64,000 bases of DNA from Pseudoflavonifractor phocaeensis (GTDB lineage Bacteria; Bacillota; Clostridia; Oscillospirales; Oscillospiraceae), in the NCBI RefSeq assembly GCF_021531815.1, contig NZ_JADYUM010000007.1, forward strand, positions 1 to 64,000. The letters are read 5' to 3'. A program made the translations under genes and the position numbers. This document shows positions 32,844 to 40,123 of this stretch, piece after piece; the first letter of the stretch is position 1, and every line of letters starts with the position of its first letter. A model generated the notes under the pieces. It had not been told where the DNA came from and searched no databases. It was given only the letters and a program-made list of their open reading frames with translations.

Positions 32844-35831
32844 TTATTTCGCGACGTTTTCCAGATAGCGCATCAGGATCACAGCCGCCTGGGCGCGGGT
32901 GGCGTTCCCCTTCGGGTCCAGGACCTGGCCGCCCACGCCGCTGATCATATTGGCCCCACAGGCCCAGGCCAGGGCGTCAAAGGACCAGGCGCCGATCTGG
33001 TCCGTATCCACGAACTGGCTCAGGTCAGCCTCCGCCGTCACGTCATACTGCTTATAGGCGGCGTACTGGCGGAGGATCGCGGCCAGCTGTTCCCGGGTGA
33101 TGGGGGCGTCGGGACCGAAGACGCCGCCGCCGTATCCGCTGATGATCCCACAGGTTTCCGCCCAGGTGACCGCGTCCGCGTAGTAAGCGTCGTGCGGTAC
33201 ATCCGTGAAGGCCGGACCGCCCGGCACCGCGGGTCTGCCCTCCAACGCGTACAGTATGGTGACGATCATGCCGCGGGTGGTGGTCAGGTCGGGGGAGAAG
33301 GTGTCAGAGCCGGTCCCGGCCATCAGGCCGCGCGCATAGACATGCCGGACCGCTTCCCGGGCCCAATGGCCCTCCATGTCGGTGAAGGGGAGCTGGACGG
33401 TGAGCTGGGCGTAGGCCAGCTCGGCGGCGGTGAGGGCGCTGTAGTTGGTGACGAGCTTTTTCTGCGCGTCGGTCAGGTTGTCGTAGGCTGCCCGGGCCGC
33501 GGCGATGGCGGGACCGCTGTCCGCGGTGACCGCGCCGATGGTGTCGATCAGCTCCCGGACCGCCCTGGCCGCGGTGCGGCTTTCCGTGCCGCTCTCATCG
33601 GAGGATGCGCCGCCGCCAACATCATCGCCCAGGTCGCGGGTGTAGAGCCACTCCACGTCGTCGCCGTCCGACAGCACATAGGCGCCGCAGGACAGCTCGG
33701 GGAAGACGCCGTTGACGCAGTACATCCAGCCGCTGCCGGCACCCTGGTCAAATTCCGCCAGCCCCTCGATGGCCTTGATGTAGACGCCGGAGCCGGAGCC
33801 GGCCGTGGTGATCTCCAGGCCGGTCTTCCGCAGCAGGTCATAGACGGTGGCATTGGCGGCCAGGGTATAGGAGGTCCTGTCCAGATAGGTCCTGCCCTGG
33901 GGGTCCTTCACGCTGATGGAGACGGTGATGCGGGTGCTGCCTCCGCCCTGGGGCGAGGTGACCGTGATCTGGCAGACCGCGGGGACGGTGAGGGGGTCGC
34001 CGCAGTAAGCCGCCAGATAGTAAGTCCCGGCCTGACGGAATACGGCGGAGTAGGTCCCGGAGCCGGTATCCGTCACCGTATAATCCTCAGAGGGTACGGG
34101 GGTGAGATCGCTTTGACAGGCGGTGATCTCAGCGCCGGCCAGGGGAGTGAATACTGTGTTCCAGTACTCGTCATAACCGGCGTTTTCCAGCGTGAGCGAG
34201 ACCGCCTCGCCGGTCTGGACGGAATAGGCGTAACGGTCGAATTTGGAGTAGGAGTCCGACCAGTAGATGCTGTCCTCGTAGACAAAGGCGGTCAGGTAGT
34301 CGTTTTCCGCCACGGGGTCGGCCAGGGACCAGCAGGAGTTGTTGTTTCGCCAGTAGCCGAAGCAGCCGCTGGTGTCCCCCCAGAGCTTGGTGAGGCTCAG
34401 GCCGTAAGGGCCCTCCGCGCTGGCGTAGCCGGAGGACGCGCCGCCGGGATAGGCGGCCCTGTGGGCGGCGTAGAGGGCGTCGTCCACGTCATAGCCGCCG
34501 TTTTCGTTGTAGTCTTTGACGGTGACGGCTCTCTGGGCCATGACCAGTTCGCCGGCGTTGGAGATGGTCACATAGACCTGGATGGAATCGCCGGAGCCGC
34601 CGGAGCCGGAGTCACCGGAGACCTTTTCCAGCGCGGCAATGGCCGCGGCCAGCGCGCTGTCGGCGTCCACGAGGTTTTCCTCCGACGCGGCTTCATTGTC
34701 ATACACCTCTTGGGCGGCGGCGCGGGCAGCCGCCATGGCGGCCCAGCTCGCCTCGGTGTAGTCTCCCTCAATGAGACTGTTGGCTTCCTTCAGACGGTTT
34801 TCCAGTACAGAGCGGGTCGAACGGTTCACATCGGCCAGGTCATACAGGCTGTTTTCCCCCGCCGCGAAACGGCGGTAGGCCTCCAGGCTGTAAAGCGCCT
34901 GAATGGTGCTCATGGAAGTGGAGGCGGAAGCCGTGTCGGCATGCTGAAAGCCGCCGTTCTCCAGCTGGAACCCCGTCAGCGCGGTGATCAGGTTCCGGGC
35001 CGCGCTGGCCGCGAAGCCGTTCTCACCAACGGTGACAGGATCGATTTTCAGGGCGGCAAGGGCCGTCAGTACCTGGGCCGTGGACTCCGAGGTGCCGCCC
35101 GCCACGCAGTTCCGGTCCAACTGCCCTTTCAGCCAGTTGAGGGCCAGGTCCACAGCGGCTGTGACTTGCTCGTCAGAACCGTAATAGGGCGCCAGGGCCT
35201 GGAGGGCCATGGCGGTCACGTCCACGCCCACAGTCTGACTGTCGTTCAGGCCGAAGCCGCCGTCACCGGCCTGATAGCGGAGGATCTCCGAAATCAGTTT
35301 CTCCCGGGTCCACGCCGCACCCTCCGGCACCTCATAGGCCTTGCTGTCCAGGGCGATGAGGGCCCACATGGCCTCGTTGCTGCTGTCGGTGATGTGGCCG
35401 CTGGAGCAGAGCGGGCCGATGAAGTTCAGCCCCCGGAAATCGGAGGCGTCCTCGCCCAGCACCCCCAGGGTCAGGGCCACCCGGGCCAGGGTGGTGGGCT
35501 TCAGGGCCTCGCTGTCAGGGGCGGAGTAGGTGTCTGCCACGGAGTCCAGGTAGACGTCCAGCTGGCTCTGGGATATGGACGCGCCGGAGCGGAGCAGGGA
35601 GAAAATGTTCCACTCATACCCGTAGGCGTACGGATCCGGCTCATTCGCCTTTAAATACGTCTGCGCACCGCTGATGCCATCCACCGCCAGTTGGTAGTTG
35701 ACGCTGCCCATGGCCGCCAGACCGCTCTGGCTGGCGACCTCCGTGGGGGCATCCGCTGCCAGAACCGTACCGGGCAGCATGCCCAGCACCATGACAAGGG
35801 CCAGAAGCAGGGACAATGCTCGTTTCTTCAT
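32844..35831 (-). CDS. SLH-anchored transcobalamin-like surface protein (alpha/alpha barrel + DUF4430)
   Basis: A 995-residue secreted protein with signal peptide 1-25 (LLLALVMVLGMLPGTVLA). Residues 30-335 form an alpha/alpha-toroid of the prenyltransferase/squalene-cyclase type, with repeats such as NEAMWALIALDSKAY, VDVTAMALQALAPYYG and ESTAQVLTALAALKI. A FIVAR-like helical spacer (about 340-405) and a beta-rich segment (410-650) follow. Residues 655-765 are a DUF4430 domain: ATVYDLLRKTGLEI, SGWMYCVNGVFPELSCGAY, LSDGDDVEWLYT. Three SLH repeats end the protein (850-995). Barrel plus DUF4430 is the domain pair of intrinsic factor and transcobalamin. The cobalamin riboswitch upstream supports a corrinoid-capture role; binding itself is inferred. 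Confidence 0.82.
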   Translation of the reverse strand: MKKRALSLLLALVMVLGMLPGTVLAADAPTEVASQSGLAAMGSVNYQLAVDGISGAQTYLKANEPDPYAYGYEWNIFSLLRSGASISQSQLDVYLDSVADTYSAPDSEALKPTTLARVALTLGVLGEDASDFRGLNFIGPLCSSGHITDSSNEAMWALIALDSKAYEVPEGAAWTREKLISEILRYQAGDGGFGLNDSQTVGVDVTAMALQALAPYYGSDEQVTAAVDLALNWLKGQLDRNCVAGGTSESTAQVLTALAALKIDPVTVGENGFAASAARNLITALTGFQLENGGFQHADTASASTSMSTIQALYSLEAYRRFAAGENSLYDLADVNRSTRSVLENRLKEANSLIEGDYTEASWAAMAAARAAAQEVYDNEAASEENLVDADSALAAAIAALEKVSGDSGSGGSGDSIQVYVTISNAGELVMAQRAVTVKDYNENGGYDVDDALYAAHRAAYPGGASSGYASAEGPYGLSLTKLWGDTSGCFGYWRNNNSCWSLADPVAENDYLTAFVYEDSIYWSDSYSKFDRYAYSVQTGEAVSLTLENAGYDEYWNTVFTPLAGAEITACQSDLTPVPSEDYTVTDTGSGTYSAVFRQAGTYYLAAYCGDPLTVPAVCQITVTSPQGGGSTRITVSISVKDPQGRTYLDRTSYTLAANATVYDLLRKTGLEITTAGSGSGVYIKAIEGLAEFDQGAGSGWMYCVNGVFPELSCGAYVLSDGDDVEWLYTRDLGDDVGGGASSDESGTESRTAARAVRELIDTIGAVTADSGPAIAAARAAYDNLTDAQKKLVTNYSALTAAELAYAQLTVQLPFTDMEGHWAREAVRHVYARGLMAGTGSDTFSPDLTTTRGMIVTILYALEGRPAVPGGPAFTDVPHDAYYADAVTWAETCGIISGYGGGVFGPDAPITREQLAAILRQYAAYKQYDVTAEADLSQFVDTDQIGAWSFDALAWACGANMISGVGGQVLDPKGNATRAQAAVILMRYLENVAK

Positions 35832-35939
35832 CTGTTTTCCTCCTAACTCTTTGATGTATCATAAACCGCGAAACGCGGAGAACTTTCCCTTACCCCGAAA
35901 AAAAGCGGATGCCTGCACGCACCCGCCCTTTTCTCAACG

Positions 35940-35972
35940 AAAAAAGAGCGGTAGTATCACAATACTACCGCT
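35940..35972 (-). terminator. Riboswitch-controlled terminator in the leader of the minus-strand gene
   Basis: Minus strand AGCGGTAGTATTGTGATACTACCGCT folds as a perfect stem (35972-35947) followed by CTTTTTT. It lies between the cobalamin riboswitch and the start codon. A second stem (GACCTCACTTTGGGTGAGG, 36014-35988) sits between them. Confidence 0.8.
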
Positions 35973-36017
35973 TAAAATGGCTCGAAAAAGAGCCTCACCC
36001 AAAGTGAGGTCCTCTCC

Positions 36018-36250
36018 GTTGTAGGTCTTCTGACTCACATGTTCAGGCGCGCGTACCGCGCCAGCGCCGACCCTCCGCCTTCCCAGCCGCGTGGTCCTGC
36101 GGCCAGTGACCTGCTTTCGCAGAAAGAGGATAAGCTCCATGATTACAGCACAAAATGAGGGCAAACGCCGTCAAATCGTGTCCAGGGTTCTGACCTGGTT
36201 CCCTTGTTCAGCAGAACAAGAATACGTGTCCCGCCCCTGCGGGCGGGGTC
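36018..36250 (-). promoter_or_regulatory. Cobalamin riboswitch (minus strand)
   Basis: Reading on the minus strand, the conserved blocks appear in order: AAGGGAACCAGGTCAGAACCC with its pair, GTGCTGTAA, GGAGC, GCGAAAGCAGGTCACTGG, GGCTGGGAAGGCG, and a B12-box relative GAGTCAGAAGACCTAC at about 36020-36036. It precedes a terminator hairpin and the SLH/DUF4430 gene. Limits are approximate by about 20 bases. Confidence 0.85.
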
Positions 36251-36314
36251 GCGTATGTGCCACAAAAGCCGGAGCATGATTCTGTTTTCCCGGGCATAAA
36301 GCCCTTCGATTGGT

Positions 36315-36343
36315 AGGTTACACCCTTTGGCGGCGTCTGTCAA
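36315..36343 (-). promoter_or_regulatory. Promoter driving the minus-strand riboswitch
   Basis: Minus strand TTGACA (36343-36338), 17 bases, TAACCT (36320-36315). Confidence 0.7.
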
Positions 36344-36396
36344 TCACCAGTTTGCCGGCGGCGGGCCAGGATCTGCCCAAAATCTTTTCCAGCGGA

Positions 36397-36425
36397 GTGA
36401 CAGACGGCGGAATTTGTGTTATAAT
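36397..36425 (+). promoter_or_regulatory. Promoter driving the plus-strand riboswitch and ECF operon
   Basis: GTGACA (36397-36402), 17 bases, perfect TATAAT (36420-36425). It is about 55 bp from the divergent promoter and does not overlap it. Confidence 0.7.
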
Positions 36426-36439
36426 CCACTCCACAACTG

Positions 36440-36556
36440 GATCGTCGCTCTCTGTCCATCCCCATGGAACGCGGAATTGGGTGAAACTCCCAACGAGTCG
36501 GTCACTGTGATGCTTCCCTCGGGAAGATAAGTCAGATACGCGGGAGAGAACGGTGC
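36440..36556 (+). promoter_or_regulatory. Cobalamin riboswitch (plus strand, compact form)
   Basis: The order is CATGGAACGCGG, TTGGGTGAAACTCCCAA, CGAGTCGGTCACTGTGA, CTTCCCTCGGGAAG, then AAGTCAGATAC as the B12-box relative. CGCTCTCT near 36446 can pair with GGGAGAGAAC near 36543 to close P1. It is about half the length of its minus-strand partner, so it is probably a different subclass. Confidence 0.82.
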
Positions 36557-36607
36557 TTCTGCCGGAACCGGAAGCATGTTTTCAAGTGTAGGAAATTCTT
36601 GCCTTGA

Positions 36608-36639
36608 CGGCGTGCCCTCCGGGACATGCCGCTTTTTTT
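36608..36639 (+). terminator. Riboswitch-controlled terminator before the ECF operon
   Basis: CGGCGTGCCC and GGGACATGCCG (with G-U pairs) form a stem followed by seven T residues, about 50 bases after the riboswitch and 48 before the first start codon. A perfect palindrome CCTTCCGCCCGGGCGGAAGG follows at 36641-36660. Confidence 0.8.
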
Positions 36640-36686
36640 GCCTTCCGCCCGGGCGGAAGGCGGTAAACACACAAGGAGGAGATCGA

Positions 36687-38333
36687 ATGACCCGAATCAA
36701 AACCCGTATGCTCTCTCTGCTGCTTGCCCTGGCCCTGGTGCTGGGGACCCCGGCAGCGGCGCTGGCCGCTGTGACGGAGGAGACGCTGGCGGACACCATC
36801 GCGGATACCGCCCGGTTCCTGTACCAAACTGTCCCGGCGCCCCAGGTGGGCTCTGTGGGCGGAGAATGGACGGTGCTGGGCCTTGCCAGAAGCGGCTATG
36901 ACCTTCCGGAGGAGTATTACCGGGACTATTACGCCGGGGTGGAGGACTATGTGCGGGAGCGCGGCGGGGTGCTCCACGACAAAAAGTACACGGAGTACAG
37001 CCGCCTGATCGTGGCGCTTGCCGCCCTGGGCAAGGACGCCAGGGATGTGGCGGGGTACGACCTGACAAAGCCCCTCGGGGACTACGGCAAGACCGTCTGG
37101 CAGGGGATCAACGGCCCCATTTGGGCGCTGATCGCCCTGGATTGCCGGGACTATCCCATGCCGGAGAACCCGGAGGCCGGGACCCAGGCCACCCGGCAGA
37201 TGTACCTGGAGGACATCCTGGCCCGCCAGCTCCCCGGCGGCGGCTGGAACCTGACCGGAAAGAGCAGCGCCGGTCCCGACCCGGACGTCACCGGCATGGC
37301 GCTCCAGGCGCTGGCCAAGTATCAGGACCAGCCCGCCGTCAAGGAGGCCGTGGACAAGGCTCTGGCGTGCATGTCTCAGGCGCAGAGCGGGGACGGCGGG
37401 TTTACCTGCGGAGGCGTCTCCAATTCCGAGAGCGTGGTCCAGATGATGGTGGCGCTGTGTGAGCTGGGGATCTCCCTGGAGGACCCCCGCTTTGTCAAAA
37501 ACGGGAACACCCTGCTGGACAATCTCATGACCTATTATCAGCCGGGCAGCGGGTTCCGGCATACGGACGGCGGGGAGGGTAGCGACCTGATGGCCACGGA
37601 GCAGGGGCTCTACGGCCTGGCAGCCGTCCAGCGCGCCATCCGGGGGGAAAACAGCCTGTACCGCATGGACGACGCCCCCGCCCTCGCCGGCGGAGAGGCG
37701 GCGGGAACGGGGCTGGCGGGCAAGCACCCGGACGTGCAGGCGCAGCCGGTCATTCTGCCGGGGAAGACCTTCTCGGACATTTCGGACGGCGGCGGCCACC
37801 CGGACCGGGAGGCCATCGAAGCCCTGGCTTCCCGGGGCATCCTTGCCGGCTATACCGACCAGGTCTTCGGCCCCGATGACACGGTGACCCGGGCCCAGTT
37901 CGCCGCCCTGGTGGTCCGGGCTCTGGGGCTGTCCCCCGGGGCGGACAACCGGTTTGAGGATGTGGAGGACTCCGCCTGGTACGCCCCCGCCGTGGGCACG
38001 GCCTATGCCTACGGGATCGTGGGGGGCACGTCGGCCACCACCTTCTCCCCCAACGCCACCATCACCCGGCAGGAGGCCGCTGTGATGGTGACCCGGGCCG
38101 CGGAGCTGTGCGGCATGGACACCGGGATGGACGCGGGGGCGGTCCGGGACGTGCTGGCGCAGTTTTCCGACTATGTGACCGTTGCCCCTTGGGCCCGGCC
38201 TGGCGCGGCCTTCTGCTGCCGGTGGGGGATCCTGGACGACTCTGTGCTGGAGCTCCAGCCCCAGGAGGCCGTGAAGCGCTGCGAGGTGGCCCGGATGCTC
38301 TTCCGCCTGCTGGACAAGGCGGAACTTCTGTGA
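36687..38333 (+). CDS. SLH-anchored alpha/alpha-barrel protein (transcobalamin alpha-domain-like)
   Basis: A 548-residue secreted protein. Signal peptide 1-30 has core MLSLLLALALVLGTPAAALA. Residues 32-350 form an alpha/alpha barrel resembling the one in the 995-residue minus-strand protein: SRLIVALAALGKDARDV, INGPIWALIALDCRDYPM, GGGWNL, DPDVTGMALQALAKY, GDGGFTCGG. Three SLH repeats follow (about 375-548; FSDISDGGGHPDREAIEALA, RFEDVEDSAWYAPAVGTAYA). There is no DUF4430 domain here; the next gene supplies one. AAGGAGGA at 36673-36680 fixes the start; the longer reading would translate the terminator hairpin. Expected location is the cell wall, expected ligand a corrinoid (inferred). Confidence 0.82.
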   Translation: MTRIKTRMLSLLLALALVLGTPAAALAAVTEETLADTIADTARFLYQTVPAPQVGSVGGEWTVLGLARSGYDLPEEYYRDYYAGVEDYVRERGGVLHDKKYTEYSRLIVALAALGKDARDVAGYDLTKPLGDYGKTVWQGINGPIWALIALDCRDYPMPENPEAGTQATRQMYLEDILARQLPGGGWNLTGKSSAGPDPDVTGMALQALAKYQDQPAVKEAVDKALACMSQAQSGDGGFTCGGVSNSESVVQMMVALCELGISLEDPRFVKNGNTLLDNLMTYYQPGSGFRHTDGGEGSDLMATEQGLYGLAAVQRAIRGENSLYRMDDAPALAGGEAAGTGLAGKHPDVQAQPVILPGKTFSDISDGGGHPDREAIEALASRGILAGYTDQVFGPDDTVTRAQFAALVVRALGLSPGADNRFEDVEDSAWYAPAVGTAYAYGIVGGTSATTFSPNATITRQEAAVMVTRAAELCGMDTGMDAGAVRDVLAQFSDYVTVAPWARPGAAFCCRWGILDDSVLELQPQEAVKRCEVARMLFRLLDKAELL

Positions 38334-38352
38334 ATTGTGAGGAGATGTCCCC

Positions 38353-39177
38353 ATGTGGTGGAAGAAAAATCGCGGGAGGGTGGTCCTCCCGCTGGTGATC
38401 GCCGCGGTGCTGGCCGCCGCCTTTTGGTACGGGGGCAGCGCCCCCAGCATGCAGGGCTGGCCGGAACAGCCGGGCGGGGCGGCCGCTCCGGCGGAGCCGC
38501 CGGAAGAGAGCGCCGTCTCCGCCGCCCTCTCCGGGGGAGAGGCGGAGGAACGTGATGCTCTGGAGGGACTGATTGCGGAGTCCGCCTCCGGAGGGAACGG
38601 GGAGACTGCCGGACCGGAAGCGCCGCCGGAGGAGCCGGAGGCCGCCGGGAACCAGGGGGAGGAGCCCGGCCCGGCGGAAGGGACGGACCGGTATGGCACC
38701 GGGCCGGTCCCGGAGGGAAAGCCCGACCCCGTGGAGCCCCAGGAGGCCGGTATCTCCGACACGGCCTTTACCTGCACCCTGTCGGTGCGGTGCGACACCA
38801 TTTTGGACCATCTGGACTGGCTGGACCCGGAAAAATTGGACCTGGTGCCGGAAGACGGAGTGATCTTCCCCGCCGCGGAGGTCACCTTCTATGAGGGCGA
38901 GAGCGTGTTCAACGTGCTCCAGCGGGAGATGAAGAAGGCCGGCATTCACATGGAATTTGAGAACACCCCCCTGTATAACAGCGCCTACATCGAGGGGATC
39001 CACAACCTGTACGAATTTGACTGCGGGGAACAGTCCGGCTGGATGTACCGGGTCAACGGCTGGTTCCCCAATTACGGCTGCTCCCGGTATCAGCTCCAGG
39101 CGGGCGATGTGGTGGAGTGGGTCTATACCTGCGACCGGGGCGCCGACGTGGGAGGCTCCAACGCGGCGGGCCAATAG
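38353..39177 (+). CDS. Membrane-anchored DUF4430 protein (transcobalamin beta-domain-like)
   Basis: A 274-residue protein. Residues 1-28 are a basic-then-hydrophobic signal anchor (GRVVLPLVIAAVLAAAFWYGG) without an obvious cleavage site. Residues 30-135 are a Pro/Glu/Gly-rich extended linker, long enough to span part of the wall. Residues 136-268 are a DUF4430 domain: VTFYEGESVFNVLQREMKKA, NLYEFDCGEQSGWMYRVNG, FPNYGCSRYQLQAGDVVEWVYT. It lies 19 bases after the barrel protein and could complete it in trans, the wall-anchored barrel and membrane-anchored beta domain meeting around a corrinoid. AGGAG at 38340-38344 sets ATG 38353. Confidence 0.8.
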   Translation: MWWKKNRGRVVLPLVIAAVLAAAFWYGGSAPSMQGWPEQPGGAAAPAEPPEESAVSAALSGGEAEERDALEGLIAESASGGNGETAGPEAPPEEPEAAGNQGEEPGPAEGTDRYGTGPVPEGKPDPVEPQEAGISDTAFTCTLSVRCDTILDHLDWLDPEKLDLVPEDGVIFPAAEVTFYEGESVFNVLQREMKKAGIHMEFENTPLYNSAYIEGIHNLYEFDCGEQSGWMYRVNGWFPNYGCSRYQLQAGDVVEWVYTCDRGADVGGSNAAGQ

Positions 39178-39226
39178 GAGCGCGGACCGGGCGGGCCCCG
39201 GAGCCCGCGGAGAGGAGTAAGGGTCC

Positions 39227-40123
39227 ATGAAACACAACGACGCCTTTTCCGGCTGTCATCCGCTGGTCAATCTGATCTATTTCCTGCTGGTGCTGCTGTT
39301 CACCATGTTTTGGATGCACCCGGTCAGCCTTGGCATTTCGCTGGCGGCGTCCTTTGCCTACGCCGTCTGTCTCAACGGCGGGAAGACGGTCCGGCTTTCC
39401 CTGGGATGCCTGCTCCCCATGATGGCCATGGCCGCCCTTGTCAACCCGGCCTTCAGCCACCGGGGGGCGACCATCCTGGCCTATCTGCCCGGCGGGAACC
39501 CCCTGACCTTGGAGAGTATCCTTTACGGTCTGGCGGCGGCGGTCATGCTGGCGGCGGTCATCCTGTGGTTTTCCTGCTATACGGCGGTGATGACCTCGGA
39601 CAAATTTGTCTATCTTTTCGGCCGGGTCATTCCGGCCCTCAGCCTGGTGCTCAGCATGACGCTGCGGTTCATTCCCCAATTCCAGGCCCGGTTCCGGGCG
39701 GTCCGCGAGGCGCAGCGATGCCTGGGGCGGGACGGGGAGGAGGGAGGAGCCCTGGGGCGGCTTCAAAACGCCGTCACCTCCCTCTCCATCGTGACCACCT
39801 GGAGTTTGGAGAACGCCATTGAGACGGCGGACAGCATGAGGGGCCGGGGCTACGGCCTGCCGGGCCGTACCGCCTTCTCCATCTACCGCTTTGACGGCCG
39901 GGACAAGCTGCTGCTGTCCTGGCTGGGCGGCGCGGGCTTCTATCTCCTCTGCGGCTGGATGACGGGGGGACTGGCTTGGCGGTACTACCCCACCGTCAAG
40001 GGGAGCCTGACCGGAGCCTTCCCCATCAGCTTCCAGCTAGTGTACCTGGCGCTCTGCCTGACGCCGGTGATCCTGAAGGGATGGGAGGATTGGAAATGGA
40101 AACATTCGCCATACGGGACTTGA
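39227..40123 (+). CDS. ECF transporter T component (EcfT/CbrV-like)
   Basis: A 298-residue membrane protein with about five to six membrane segments (residues 12-32, 35-55, 60-80, 100-125, 235-260, 270-290). Two cytosolic coupling helices carry the Ala-Arg-Gly-type signatures seen as QFQARFRAVREAQRCLG (about 150-166) and ENAIETADSMRGRGYG (about 197-212), which sit in the ATPase grooves of ECF transporters. It is the scaffold that passes ATPase motion to the S component. It overlaps the next gene by 28 bases. Function in cobalamin uptake is inferred from the riboswitch. Confidence 0.9.
   Translation: MKHNDAFSGCHPLVNLIYFLLVLLFTMFWMHPVSLGISLAASFAYAVCLNGGKTVRLSLGCLLPMMAMAALVNPAFSHRGATILAYLPGGNPLTLESILYGLAAAVMLAAVILWFSCYTAVMTSDKFVYLFGRVIPALSLVLSMTLRFIPQFQARFRAVREAQRCLGRDGEEGGALGRLQNAVTSLSIVTTWSLENAIETADSMRGRGYGLPGRTAFSIYRFDGRDKLLLSWLGGAGFYLLCGWMTGGLAWRYYPTVKGSLTGAFPISFQLVYLALCLTPVILKGWEDWKWKHSPYGT

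Noticed and set aside
36576-36686. N-terminal extension of the barrel-SLH protein
   Set aside because: It would translate the riboswitch terminator hairpin; the ATG at 36687 has a strong ribosome site and starts a signal peptide.
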